Source: Oceanobacter sp. 1_MG-2023
GTDB taxonomy: Bacteria; Pseudomonadota; Gammaproteobacteria; Pseudomonadales; Oceanobacteraceae
Direction: 5' to 3'
Length of the DNA stretch: 64,000 bases
NCBI RefSeq assembly: GCF_030689025.1
Contig: NZ_JAUYWA010000005.1
Span: 1 to 64,000 of the forward strand
Shown here: one piece after another, positions 28,302 through 37,472 of the stretch
Layout: each line of letters opens with the position of its first letter
Numbering within the stretch: the stretch's first letter is position 1
The notes under the pieces: model-generated
Seen by the model: the letters and a program-made list of their open reading frames with translations, nothing else
Databases searched by the model: none
What the model was told of the DNA's origin: nothing
Position numbers and translations under genes: made by a program

Positions 28302-29699
28302 ATGTCCGACCATCAATCCAATGATCTACTGTATCCACTGGATGCCAGGCCTGGCGCTCTGGAATCCAGCTTCGCCGCCATCCAGCATGTACTGGCCAGT
28401 TTTGTCGGTATTATCACGCCAACGCTGATTGTCGGTGGTGTTTTGGGGCTGGGTGAACATATTCCGTACCTGATCAGTATGGCGCTGATGGTCTCCGGCG
28501 TTGCCACGGTGATCCAGGCACGTCGCCCATTTGGTATTGGTGCGGGCATGATCTGTGTACAGGGAACCAGTTTTGCGTTTTTAAGCTCGGTACTGGCGGC
28601 CGGTTTTATTGCCAAGGGCAAGGGCGGCGGCCCAGAAGAGATTCTGTCGCTGATTTTTGGCGTGTGTTTCCTTGGTGCCTTTGTTGAAATTTTCCTGAGC
28701 CAGTTCCTGCACAAGCTGAAGTCGGTGATTACGCCGCTGGTGACGGGGATTGTTATTACCATCATTGGTGTCAGCCTGATCAAGGTTGGCATGACGGATT
28801 TGGCCGGTGGCTTCAAATCACCAGATTTCGGTAGCCCGGCGAACCTGGCATTGGGTGGATTGGTGCTGCTGAGTATTATTGTGCTGAACCGCTCTTCCAA
28901 CAGCTGGATTCGCTTGTCGTCTATTGTAATCGGCCTGGTCATCGGGTTTGTCGCCGCCGCATTTATGGGCAAAATCAGCTTCGACAACCTGGCCAGTCTG
29001 CCGGCTTTCAGTATTCCGGTACCGTTCAAATATGGCTTCTCATTCGACTGGACGGCGTTTGCTCCTATCGCACTGATTTACCTGATCACCGCCATTGAAT
29101 CCACCGGCGACCTGACCGCCAACTGCATTGTGTCGCATCAGCCCATCAAGGGTGAGAGCTACATCCAGCGAGTCAAGGGCGGCGTCCTGGCCGATGGTAT
29201 TAACTCCTTGCTGGCAGCTCTGTTTAACAGCATGCCCAACACCACTTTCAGCCAGAACAATGGCGTGATCCAGCTGACCGGTGTTGCCAGTCGCTACATT
29301 GGTTATTACATCGGTGCGGTACTGTTTATTCTGGGTATGTTCCCGATTATTGGGGGCGTACTGCAGAATATTCCCAAGCCGGTACTGGGTGGCGCTACGC
29401 TGGTGATGTTTGGCACCGTGGCTGCCGCAGGGGTCAAGATTCTCGCCACCGAACACCTGGATCGCCGCAAAATGCTGATCATGGCAGTTTCGTTTGGCAT
29501 GGGTCTGGGCGTGATCATGACACCTAACCTGCTGGCTGAAATGCCCAAACTGGTGCAGAGCATCTTTGGTTCTGCCATCACCACAGGTGGTCTGGCCGCA
29601 ATTATCATGAGCGCCCTGCTGCCGGAAGAGAAAACCACCGCTGCAGCGCAAGCCACCATGACAACCGCAACAGAGAAAACCGCTGGCACTGTGTCCTGA
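28302..29699 (+). CDS. NCS2-family urate/xanthine permease
   Basis: This is a nucleobase:cation symporter-2 protein of about 465 residues with many membrane segments. The NCS2 signature reads NTTFSQNNGVIQLTGVASRY, and the substrate-site segment is TAIESTGDLTANCIVSHQ. The QNNGVIQLTG pattern and N-terminal FGIGAGMICVQGTSFAF are typical of UacT/XanP-type urate or xanthine carriers rather than uracil carriers. The ATG at 28302 has a GGGAG site. It is controlled by a strong operator pair and followed by a terminator and the TetR gene. It would import urate or xanthine for PuuD and Xdh. Confidence 0.9.
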   Translation: MSDHQSNDLLYPLDARPGALESSFAAIQHVLASFVGIITPTLIVGGVLGLGEHIPYLISMALMVSGVATVIQARRPFGIGAGMICVQGTSFAFLSSVLAAGFIAKGKGGGPEEILSLIFGVCFLGAFVEIFLSQFLHKLKSVITPLVTGIVITIIGVSLIKVGMTDLAGGFKSPDFGSPANLALGGLVLLSIIVLNRSSNSWIRLSSIVIGLVIGFVAAAFMGKISFDNLASLPAFSIPVPFKYGFSFDWTAFAPIALIYLITAIESTGDLTANCIVSHQPIKGESYIQRVKGGVLADGINSLLAALFNSMPNTTFSQNNGVIQLTGVASRYIGYYIGAVLFILGMFPIIGGVLQNIPKPVLGGATLVMFGTVAAAGVKILATEHLDRRKMLIMAVSFGMGLGVIMTPNLLAEMPKLVQSIFGSAITTGGLAAIIMSALLPEEKTTAAAQATMTTATEKTAGTVS

Positions 29700-29735
29700 T
29701 TCGAAGATATCGACGACATGGACTGTTAAGATAAG

Positions 29736-29756
29736 GCCGCCTCTGGGCGGCTTTTT
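29736..29756 (+). terminator. Rho-independent terminator after the permease gene
   Basis: GCCGCC-TCTG-GGCGGC followed by TTTTT, 37 bases after the permease stop and before the TetR gene. Confidence 0.88.
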
Positions 29757-29814
29757 CAGCTCTGCCGCATTTCAGGCTACAATGCCGACACTTTCGATAG
29801 AATCAGATAATCTC

Positions 29815-30549
29815 ATGTCTTTAAATATTACGTCCCACGGCCATGAAAAAACCGCCGGTGACATCCGCCAGCGTAACGAGAAAATGATCCTCGCCGCCGC
29901 CGAGCAAGAATTTGCTGCTTTCGGTTTCAAAGGCGCCAGCATGCGCGAAATAGCCAATCGTGCCGAGCTACCCAAGGCCAATATTCACTATTATTTCAAA
30001 AACAAACTGGGCCTGTATCTGGCGGTCCTGAGTGACATCATCGATCTTTGGGATGGCACCTTCAGCAAAACCATGAATGCCGACGATAACCCGGCCGAAG
30101 CGTTGCCAAACTATATCCGCAAGAAAATCGAGTTTTCCTACCAGTATCCACTGGCGTCCAGAATATTCGCCACCGAGATCATCAGCGGCGGCCCCAATCT
30201 CGAGGATTATTTTAGCAACGGCTATGCCGAATGGTTTGAATCCAGGGTGGAAGTGTTTCGGGAATGGCAACGACGCGGCAAAATAAGCGCCAATATCGAC
30301 CCGGCGCATCTGATCTTTTTACTCTGGTCCAGCACCCAACACTACGCTGATTTCCATATCCAGATCGCCTCGGCCCTGGGTAAAAGCGAACTCACCCCGG
30401 CCGACTTTGATGCCGCAACCGATACCCTGACGCATATTATTCTGACAGGTTGCGGGGTCAGCGAGCCGGGAACAGTCACACTGGGCAAGGTCAGTCTTCC
30501 TGCTGGGCCAGCCGTTCCTGATGCCGTGCCAACACCCGGGATGCCTTGA
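29815..30549 (+). CDS. TetR-family regulator, RutR-like
   Basis: This protein of about 244 residues has a TetR helix-turn-helix (KMILAAAEQEFAAFGFKGAS, MREIANRAELPKANIHYYFK). The C-terminal region is RutR-like (YPLASRIFATEIISGGPNLEDYF, HLIFLLWSSTQHYADF). RutR of E. coli controls pyrimidine and purine genes and binds TTGACCANNTGGTCAA. The operators found at purine genes here have the same architecture, so this protein is the prime candidate to bind them. The last 59 bases overlap the convergent histidine-kinase gene, giving a Pro/Ala-rich tail. I chose the ATG at 29815 over 29782 because the domain starts there. The effector is inferred to be a purine or pyrimidine. Confidence 0.88.
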   Translation: MSLNITSHGHEKTAGDIRQRNEKMILAAAEQEFAAFGFKGASMREIANRAELPKANIHYYFKNKLGLYLAVLSDIIDLWDGTFSKTMNADDNPAEALPNYIRKKIEFSYQYPLASRIFATEIISGGPNLEDYFSNGYAEWFESRVEVFREWQRRGKISANIDPAHLIFLLWSSTQHYADFHIQIASALGKSELTPADFDAATDTLTHIILTGCGVSEPGTVTLGKVSLPAGPAVPDAVPTPGMP

Positions 30550-32311
30550 TTCTCAGCCTTGGCGGTTTGATTGGCTTGTGCAGAAAATCCAGCTGTTGCC
30601 AGATAATCTCCTGGGCCACTTCCTCACTGGTATCGCCAGTGATGATCAGTGCGGCAACCCCGGGCAAGGTTTGCCAAACCCGCTGTACCAGCTCACAACC
30701 GCTGTATGACCCAGGCATCCGGTAATCAACCAGCATTAACGCAGGCTGATAACCCTGCTCGATAGCTGCCAGGGCATCCTCTGTCGTCACAAAACCGGAA
30801 CAGTCACTGCCCCAGGATTGCAGCAAATCGGTCATGGCATTAACAATGGCGGCCTCGTTATCCACCACCATAACCGCCAGCCCCTTGAACACATCCTGAT
30901 TCAGAGCACTGGATTCGCGGTTCTGATCCAGCACTGCGTCTTCCGGTAACGACTCCGCCAGCGGCAGCGTTACCACAAACTCCGTCCCGGCACCCAGTAC
31001 CGAGTGCACCTTTACTGGCAGTTCCAGCAACAACAGAATCCGCCGGACAATCGCCAACCCCAGCCCCAGGCCTTGATGCCGGTCGCGCTCCTGATTGTGT
31101 ACCTGAAAAAATTCATCAAAAATACGGCGGCAATTCTCGGCGGTAATACCGATGCCGGTATCCCGGACATGTAACTGCAAGTGATCTTCTGGCCCAAGGG
31201 TACAATAGATATCGACCTTGCCCTGTTCGGTATAACGGAACGCATTCACCAGCAAGTTGGTTAATACCCGCTCCAGTAAAACCGGATCGGTCCTGACGGC
31301 ACAATGGCGACAACCAATCTGGAACGCCAGGCCCCGGATCTGCGCTTCAAGCTGGAACTGGGGTTCCATCCTTGCCAATAATTCATCGAGATAAAATACC
31401 ACCGGATTGACTGCCACCACCCCGGCATCAAAACGGGAAACGTCAAACAAGGCATCCAGCAACTCATGCAAGGAAGCCACCCCCTTCTGGATATTGGCCA
31501 GCCCTTGCTGCTGCTGCGGGGTAGTAACCAGAGCAGCCAGCGATTCACTGTACAGACTGACCGCCTGCAGGGGCTGGCGCAAATCGTGACTGGCAGCGGC
31601 AAAAAAATGGGACTTCTCACGGTTGGCGGTATTGGCGCGCTCGGTTTCCTGCTGCAGGTCTTCGATCAGATCAAGGTTTTCGTATTTCAGCTGGATCGAC
31701 TGATCAATCACCCGGTGAACAGTACTGCTGAAGCTGAACGTTGCCAGCAGGTAAACGACCCCGCCAAATCCCATCCAGCCGTAAAACCATTCGTCCTCCA
31801 GAAACATGCGCCCCAATAACGGCAGCATCAGAGGGGAGGCGAACAAGCGGTAAGACACTGGCCGCGATGACAGCGACACCAGACTGCCTGCAATCATGCT
31901 GACAAACGTCAGAATCAGAAATGCGACATTCTTGATCTCCGTGCCATCAAAAAAATGCCAGCCCCCGGCACCCCAGATACAGCCTGTCAGAAAGATCAGC
32001 AGCATTTGCTGACGGTCGTAATTCCTCAGTCTCTGGCTATTGCTATTGACCTTGTCCGGCTTGTACAAGCCAAAATGCAGCAGCCGAATCGCCAGGATCG
32101 CAACCAGGGCGCTTTCCCACAGCAGTAGTGAATTACTCTGGCGGTCGGCCCAGAAAATAAGTAGCAAGGGCATGCTGCCGAACAGGTTGCCGATCAGAAT
32201 CATCGGCGTGTTACGCCGGACGATCAGAATTTTTTCGGCTTCAACCTTGATGTTGGGCGCGTTGTCGTTGTTTTCGGCATCATCGACAAAGGGATGGGTG
32301 TGGAAAAACAT
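30491..32311 (-). CDS. Hybrid sensor histidine kinase
   Basis: This protein of about 606 residues has five or six N-terminal membrane helices (residues about 35-200), a short coiled linker, and a HisKA domain with phospho-acceptor His in ASHDLRQPLQAVSLYSESL (about residue 242). An ATPase domain follows (NLLVNAFRYT, RDTGIGITAENC, GLGLGLAIVRRIL) and a C-terminal receiver domain (MLVDYRMPGSYSG). It starts two bases after the response-regulator stop, so the pair is an operon. The open frame upstream of 32311 overlaps the regulator gene and is not protein-like. The signal is unknown. Confidence 0.9.
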   Translation of the reverse strand: MFFHTHPFVDDAENNDNAPNIKVEAEKILIVRRNTPMILIGNLFGSMPLLLIFWADRQSNSLLLWESALVAILAIRLLHFGLYKPDKVNSNSQRLRNYDRQQMLLIFLTGCIWGAGGWHFFDGTEIKNVAFLILTFVSMIAGSLVSLSSRPVSYRLFASPLMLPLLGRMFLEDEWFYGWMGFGGVVYLLATFSFSSTVHRVIDQSIQLKYENLDLIEDLQQETERANTANREKSHFFAAASHDLRQPLQAVSLYSESLAALVTTPQQQQGLANIQKGVASLHELLDALFDVSRFDAGVVAVNPVVFYLDELLARMEPQFQLEAQIRGLAFQIGCRHCAVRTDPVLLERVLTNLLVNAFRYTEQGKVDIYCTLGPEDHLQLHVRDTGIGITAENCRRIFDEFFQVHNQERDRHQGLGLGLAIVRRILLLLELPVKVHSVLGAGTEFVVTLPLAESLPEDAVLDQNRESSALNQDVFKGLAVMVVDNEAAIVNAMTDLLQSWGSDCSGFVTTEDALAAIEQGYQPALMLVDYRMPGSYSGCELVQRVWQTLPGVAALIITGDTSEEVAQEIIWQQLDFLHKPIKPPRLRIKASRVLARHQERLAQQED

Positions 32312-32313
32312 GT

Positions 32314-32946
32314 CTAGTCCAGGCCAAGTTGTTGAGCCTTCTTGATGGATTCGGAACGGCTTTTGGCACCCAGCGCCATAAAAATAGCGCTGATATGGCT
32401 TTTGATGGTGGCCACACTCAGACTCAATTGAGCAGCGATTTCGATATTGGAAAGCCCCTTGCACACCAGTCGCAGGACCTCGAGTTGACGTGGTGTCAGG
32501 TTGTGCAGCGAGGCCCATTGTTGATCCGACAGCGAGGCCAGATCCTGTTCGGCATCGATCTCGGTGCAATACACCAGCTTGCCATCGAGCACATCCTGGA
32601 TGGTTTCGATGATTTTTTTGCCCGAAGAGGATTTTGAAATAAAGCTCATTGCTCCCAGCTGTTTGGCCCGCTGGATATCTGCCGGGTCTCGGGAAGCGGA
32701 AACAATAATAACGGGGGTCAGGTTGCTCTGGTCCCGCAGGGCTTGCAGCAGATCAAAGCCATCAATAATGGGTAAGCGCAGATCAATCAGGGCAATATCG
32801 TAATCCCCCTTGCGCAAGTATTTAAGGGCATCCTGACCATTGTGCACTGACTCAACATCGGCCTGCAGATCCGAACCCATCAAGACACTCTTGAGTCCAT
32901 CCACAAACATTTGATGATCATCAACCAGAAGGATTTTTATACTCAT
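32314..32946 (-). CDS. NarL/LuxR-type response regulator
   Basis: This 210-residue regulator has an N-terminal receiver domain (ILLVDDHQMFVDGL, phospho-acceptor Asp at about residue 55 in IALIDLRLP, Lys in SFISKSSSG). A C-terminal LuxR helix-turn-helix follows (LTPRQLEVLRLVCKGLSNIE, ATIKSHISAIFMALGAKSR). It is the partner of the hybrid kinase encoded downstream. Placement inside the purine island, next to puuD, suggests a link to purine or redox sensing, but nothing in the sequence proves it. The AT-rich region 32947-32970 is the likely promoter. Confidence 0.92.
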   Translation of the reverse strand: MSIKILLVDDHQMFVDGLKSVLMGSDLQADVESVHNGQDALKYLRKGDYDIALIDLRLPIIDGFDLLQALRDQSNLTPVIIVSASRDPADIQRAKQLGAMSFISKSSSGKKIIETIQDVLDGKLVYCTEIDAEQDLASLSDQQWASLHNLTPRQLEVLRLVCKGLSNIEIAAQLSLSVATIKSHISAIFMALGAKSRSESIKKAQQLGLD

Positions 32947-33160
32947 ATATTATAATTTTTACCCATGAGTACAACATTATGGGGTATTTGCTCGCTGAAG
33001 AACGGTATTGGCGGTCACTTTAAACATAACAAGCGGGAAAATGAACAGAGTGCCCAATGTTGCAAGCCATTGCAGAGACGACAAACAAAGGCACAACAAG
33101 GCAACAACGACACCCATGCCGAAGCACAGGTGCCAGTTTGTACCAGACGGATCAAGCCGG

Positions 33161-34348
33161 TTATTGCTGCTCCAGCCAGCGCCCCAGTACTTCCCGTTCG
33201 GCATCGGTCATCCCGCTTTTGTTCATAAACGGCATATCGTGGGTATGCACCGCCCGCGCCAGGATCCGGTCTTTCATGGCCTTGATCTGGTCGAGGTTAT
33301 CGAACATCACTCCTCCCGGTGATACCTTGAAAATATCATCGCTCGGGTTGGCAGCATGACACGCGGTACAGTGCTGTCCGACAATGCCTAACGCCTGTAC
33401 GTCGGTGACCGCTGGCCCTCCGGTTCCGGCACTGACACTCTGTTCAGAAGGCTTGCTTACCCAGGCAATGACCATACAGCCAGCCAGGGCCGACACCAGA
33501 ATCATCGGTTTCACCACACCGTGATGGCGCAGGTTGAAAAAGTGTCTGGCCCAGGCACCCATCAGGGCCAGCCCTCCCAGGATCAACCAGCCGTATTCGT
33601 GGCCATAGGTCATCGGGAAGTGGTTGCTGAGCATGATAAACAGCACCGGAATAGTGGCGTAGTTGTTATGGGTAGAGCGCAATTTGGCCTTGTAGCCATA
33701 TATCGGATCCGGCGACTGCCCTTTCTCTGCCGCCGCTACCATGGCCCGTTGTGAGGGCATGATGGTGGTAAAAACGTTGGCCGCCATACAGGTACCGATC
33801 AATGCCCCGACATGGATATAAGCCGCACGATCCCCCAGTACCTGGCTCAAGGCCCAGGCCATTGCCGTCAGCAAGACCAGCATCACCAGACCAAAGATCA
33901 GCCCGTTTTTGATCAGCGGAGTACGGCAGGCGACTTCGTAAATGGCAAAACCGATCAGCAGTGAACTGACGCCAATACCAATGGCCTGCCAGCTGCTCAG
34001 ATCGGCTTTGTTACTGTCGATCAGATAACTTTGTGCACCCACGTAGAACACCACAATCAGCAGCAGCATGCCGGTGATCCAGGTGGAATAGGCTTCCCAT
34101 TTGAACCAGTGCAGGGTCTTGGGCAGGGTTTCCGGAGCGTTGCGATACTTGGCGACTTCGTAAAAACCACCGCCATGAATCGCCCACAGGTCACCCTTGA
34201 TGCCTTTGTCGAGTTTCCACTGTGGCGGATTTTCCAGCGAGTTATCCAGCCAGACAAAATAGAACGATGCGCCAATCCAGGCGATGGCGGTCAGCACGTG
34301 CAGAAAACGTATCAGCAGATGTAACCAGTCGATGATGTAAGCATCCAT
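33161..34348 (-). CDS. puuD: Membrane-bound cytochrome-c urate oxidase PuuD
   Basis: This is an integral membrane protein of about 395 residues with several helices (LHLLIRFLHVLTAIAWIGAS, WITGMLLLIVVFYVGA, ILGGLALMGAW). A C-terminal cytochrome c domain carries the heme motif CTACH and a distal Met in HDMPFMNKSG. This matches PuuD, the membrane urate oxidase that passes electrons to the respiratory chain and makes 5-hydroxyisourate without H2O2. It replaces soluble uricase, which is absent here. It is the last gene of the operon xdhA to puuD and starts one base after the guaD stop region. The ATG at 34348 was chosen over upstream codons inside guaD. Confidence 0.95.
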   Translation of the reverse strand: MDAYIIDWLHLLIRFLHVLTAIAWIGASFYFVWLDNSLENPPQWKLDKGIKGDLWAIHGGGFYEVAKYRNAPETLPKTLHWFKWEAYSTWITGMLLLIVVFYVGAQSYLIDSNKADLSSWQAIGIGVSSLLIGFAIYEVACRTPLIKNGLIFGLVMLVLLTAMAWALSQVLGDRAAYIHVGALIGTCMAANVFTTIMPSQRAMVAAAEKGQSPDPIYGYKAKLRSTHNNYATIPVLFIMLSNHFPMTYGHEYGWLILGGLALMGAWARHFFNLRHHGVVKPMILVSALAGCMVIAWVSKPSEQSVSAGTGGPAVTDVQALGIVGQHCTACHAANPSDDIFKVSPGGVMFDNLDQIKAMKDRILARAVHTHDMPFMNKSGMTDAEREVLGRWLEQQ

Positions 34349-34349
34349 A

Positions 34350-35675
34350 TCAGTTTTCCCCTTGAGGCACGTGATCCGAATCTCGTTGATGAGCCAGTTG
34401 GCCCAGAATATAAGTAGCGGCAATCACCCGATCGTCGCCCAGGGTGTTAAGCACAAACAGCTGCTCTTTCAAGTTGCGACAGTGCTGGCTGCGAAAAGAC
34501 AGAAAGTCGGTCGCGTGTGGGTCCATCACGATAAAATCGGCCTCCATACCAGGCTGGAAGCTGCCGATCCTGTCATCCAGCGACAGCGCTCTGGCACCGC
34601 CCAGCGTGGCCAGATACAAGGCCCGGAACGGGTCAAGGTTGTGCTGGTTCAGTTGCTGGATCTTGTAGGCATCGGCGAGGGAATCAAACGCAGAGAAACT
34701 GCTCCCACCCCCGACATCCGAGCCAATGCCGACCCGGATACCGCAGGCATCCATTTTTTTCAGATCAAACAGGCCGGAACCCAGGAACAGGTTGGACGAT
34801 GGGCAATGGGCGATTACCGAATCGCTGTTGGCCATCCGCTGGCACTCGTCGTCACAGAGGTGAATACCGTGGGCAAAGACACTGCGTTTGCCCAACAACC
34901 CGGCTTGATCGTACACATCGAGATAATGCTCAGAATCCGGAAACAGGCTCTGGACCCAGGCCAGTTCATCGCGGTTTTCCGACAAATGCGTATGCAGATA
35001 CACACCGGGAAACTCCTGCAGCAAACGTCCCGCCTGCTGTAGCTGCTCTGGGGTACTGGTGGGGGCAAAACGAGGCGTCACAGCGTAGCTGAGACGGTCA
35101 ACGCCGTGCCATTTTTCAATCAGGGTTTTGGACTCCTGATAGCTACTGGATGCGGTATCGAGCACCGCATCCGGCGCGTTCCGGTCCATCATCACCTTAC
35201 CGGCAATCATGCGTAGCTGGCGTTGCTGCGCCACGGTAAAAAAGGCATCTACCGATTGTGGGTGCACAGTGCCAAACACCAGAGCGGTGGTGGTGCCATT
35301 ACGCAGCAATTCGGTGACAAAACGCTCGGCAATCCTGACGCCGTAGTCGTAATCCACAAACTGGCTTTCCACCGGAAAGGTATGGGTCTCCAGCCAGTCC
35401 AGCAGTTGTGTACCGTAGGCGGCGATCATCTCGGTTTGGGGGTAATGAATATGGCAATCAACAAAGCCCGGCATCAGAATCTTGCCACGGTAGTCGACGA
35501 CGTTTGCGCCATCATCCCAAAGCCCGGGCAACTCGGAATACGCCCCGGCCTGAGTGATCAGCCCGGCATCGTCCACGGCCAGTAGCCCGTCGTCGATATA
35601 TTGCCAGGCGTCCTCTCCGGCAAACTGCGGGTCGGCGGTAAAAAACAGCAGCGAGCCACGAAATACTGTGCTCAT
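34350..35675 (-). CDS. guaD: Guanine deaminase
   Basis: This 441-residue amidohydrolase has FVDCHIHYPQTEMIAAYGTQLL (metal His pair plus the guanine-deaminase-specific continuation), LHTHLSENRDEL, CPSSNLFLGSGLFD and GIGSDVGGGSSFSAF. These are diagnostic of GuaD. It converts guanine to xanthine, the substrate of the Xdh complex encoded in the same operon. Neighbouring genes are separated by only one base on each side, indicating tight co-transcription. Confidence 0.96.
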   Translation of the reverse strand: MSTVFRGSLLFFTADPQFAGEDAWQYIDDGLLAVDDAGLITQAGAYSELPGLWDDGANVVDYRGKILMPGFVDCHIHYPQTEMIAAYGTQLLDWLETHTFPVESQFVDYDYGVRIAERFVTELLRNGTTTALVFGTVHPQSVDAFFTVAQQRQLRMIAGKVMMDRNAPDAVLDTASSSYQESKTLIEKWHGVDRLSYAVTPRFAPTSTPEQLQQAGRLLQEFPGVYLHTHLSENRDELAWVQSLFPDSEHYLDVYDQAGLLGKRSVFAHGIHLCDDECQRMANSDSVIAHCPSSNLFLGSGLFDLKKMDACGIRVGIGSDVGGGSSFSAFDSLADAYKIQQLNQHNLDPFRALYLATLGGARALSLDDRIGSFQPGMEADFIVMDPHATDFLSFRSQHCRNLKEQLFVLNTLGDDRVIAATYILGQLAHQRDSDHVPQGEN

Positions 35676-35676
35676 A

Positions 35677-36012
35677 TCAGGAACCCCGGTACGTCGAGTA
35701 ACTGAACGGACTCAGCAGCAGCGGAATATGAAAATGCTGCGCCGGGTCTTCAACGCGGAAAACAATTTCCGCAAAAGGGTAAAACGCTCTCTGCGACTGG
35801 CGGGCAAAGTAGTCGTCAAGCTCAAAACGTATACGGTAAACGCCCGCGGCCAGAGCCGGTTTGTCGTCCAGCCAGCCGGGAATACGGCCGTCGTCGTTGG
35901 TCTGCCCTGCACTAACGGGTGTCCAGCTATCCTGCTCCTGACGACTCAGTGTGACCGGAATGGCGATACCCGGCTTGCCCAGCGCGGTATCCAGTACATG
36001 GGTGGTAATCAT
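35677..36012 (-). CDS. uraH: 5-hydroxyisourate hydrolase
   Basis: This 111-residue transthyretin-like protein begins ITTHVLDTALGKPG and ends in the diagnostic YRGS tetrapeptide, with the conserved His in THVLD, an Arg in VYRIRFEL and the His of HFHIPLLLSP. It hydrolyses the PuuD product 5-hydroxyisourate to OHCU. No signal peptide is visible, so it is cytoplasmic. It lies between uraD and guaD in the operon. Confidence 0.97.
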   Translation of the reverse strand: MITTHVLDTALGKPGIAIPVTLSRQEQDSWTPVSAGQTNDDGRIPGWLDDKPALAAGVYRIRFELDDYFARQSQRAFYPFAEIVFRVEDPAQHFHIPLLLSPFSYSTYRGS

Positions 36013-36039
36013 GATGTTGAATCCTGTTCGGTGTCTTGG

Positions 36040-36564
36040 TTAGTCGGTCAGGCCGAGTAATTTGTTAATTCGTAGCCGGGTAATCTTGGCTTGTTCATCC
36101 GCGGCATTCTGAATCTCGGTCCCGCGGTCGTTGTGCAAGCGGGCCTGTAACAAGGCCAGCATCTCGGCCGCACTTTTGCCGCTGGCACAGACGATAAAAA
36201 TAAATCCATAACGGTCTTCATAAGCCTGGTTGCCACTGGCCAATGCATTGATCACGCTGTCGTCGGCCTCGTCAACCCGGGATTGCTCCCCGGCGGCCAG
36301 GGTTTTGGTGCTGGCGTATTTCTGTTTCAGTGAGCTGACGTCACCGATTTTTGGGTGGCCTTCGAAGGCTTGCAGATAGTCGGCTTCTTCCAGCCCTTGC
36401 CAGTGATCGGCAGCAACCTGATGCAGCTGCTCGACAGAGGCAAAGGGACGGCTGGCGACCATGGCATCCATCCAGCGGGCGGCCACACAGCACTGGGCAA
36501 AGGCCAGCCGGGCGTCAGCGGCAGGTAACCTGTTCAGTTCGGTCAGGGTCAGTGTCTTACTCAT
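36040..36564 (-). CDS. uraD: OHCU decarboxylase
   Basis: This 174-residue helical protein contains the active-site segment FEGHPKIGD, an acid/base region (SRVDEADDSVINALASGNQAYEDRYGFIFIVCASGKSA) and LHNDRGTEIQNAADEQAKIT. This is the standard OHCU-decarboxylase pattern. It forms S-allantoin from OHCU, following UraH. Its start overlaps the xdhC stop by four bases (ATGA), so it is translationally coupled. Confidence 0.97.
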   Translation of the reverse strand: MSKTLTLTELNRLPAADARLAFAQCCVAARWMDAMVASRPFASVEQLHQVAADHWQGLEEADYLQAFEGHPKIGDVSSLKQKYASTKTLAAGEQSRVDEADDSVINALASGNQAYEDRYGFIFIVCASGKSAAEMLALLQARLHNDRGTEIQNAADEQAKITRLRINKLLGLTD

Positions 36565-37472
36565 TTGCTCGGTGCCTCATTGGGTGCCAGGGGCGTCAGA
36601 ACGGTCACATCCTGCGTCTGTTTGTCCTTGCGCATCAGTTGCTTGAGGGTCGACAGTGGCACACCGGTGGCCCGTGTGTTCGGACGTTGCCCGGTCTGCA
36701 GGTCTGTCTGGTACTGCTGAATCAGCTGCCCGGCAATCGACACCGCCACTTCCATGGGTAACTTGCCAGCCACTTCCTCCAGCCCGACCGGGCATTGCAT
36801 GATTTCCAGCTGTTGTTCCGTCATGCCGCTGTGTGTCAGGCGATAACGGAAGCGGTTGGCCTTGGTTGCCGAGCCAATCACCCCGATGGAAGCGCAATGG
36901 CCAAGCCGCAGGGCCGTCTCGGCCAGCCGGTAGTCCAGCGCGTGATCATGGGTCAGAATCAGTATCCGGCTGCCAGCGGGGGCATCGACCAGCAAGGCTT
37001 CCGGGGTGTCTGCGACCACGCATTCAATATGGGGGGCCAGACTGTCAGCCGCCGGAAACAGCTCCGGGCGGTTATCGATCCAGCGGGTTGGCAACGGCAG
37101 CTGCTGCACTATCTGCATCAGTGCCTTGGCCACATGACCAGCACCAAACACCCAGAGTTCGGCTGCGCGGGCGGGATAACTTTCAAACAGCAAGGTGGCG
37201 TAACCACCACAGCACTGGCCGGCATCGGCTCCCAGCAAAACCTGCCGGATAACCTGCTGTTGCTCTGTTTCCTGCAACAGCGCCCGGGCCTGTTGCAGCG
37301 CCTGATACTCCAGCTGGCCACCACCAATGGTGTCGATACTGCTATCCGCCAGCACCAGCATTTTGCTGCCGGCGGCTCGGGGAGTAGAGCCGCCGGTGCT
37401 GATTACCGTGACCAGCACATGGGGCTGGCCGCTGCGCTGGCACTCCGCCAGCGATTCCGACCAGTGTTTCAT
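36561..37472 (-). CDS. xdhC: Xanthine dehydrogenase accessory factor XdhC
   Basis: This 303-residue protein has the XdhC/CoxI signatures TVISTGGSTPRAAGSKMLV and GQCCGGYATLLFE in the N-terminal domain, and a Rossmann-like domain with VFGAGHVAKAL and IGVIGSATKANRF. It sulfurates and inserts the molybdenum cofactor into the large Xdh subunit. It overlaps both xdhB and uraD by four bases. The long tail after residue 270 (RATGVPLSTLKQLMRKDKQT) is somewhat unusual and of unknown role. Confidence 0.95.
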   Translation of the reverse strand: MKHWSESLAECQRSGQPHVLVTVISTGGSTPRAAGSKMLVLADSSIDTIGGGQLEYQALQQARALLQETEQQQVIRQVLLGADAGQCCGGYATLLFESYPARAAELWVFGAGHVAKALMQIVQQLPLPTRWIDNRPELFPAADSLAPHIECVVADTPEALLVDAPAGSRILILTHDHALDYRLAETALRLGHCASIGVIGSATKANRFRYRLTHSGMTEQQLEIMQCPVGLEEVAGKLPMEVAVSIAGQLIQQYQTDLQTGQRPNTRATGVPLSTLKQLMRKDKQTQDVTVLTPLAPNEAPSK

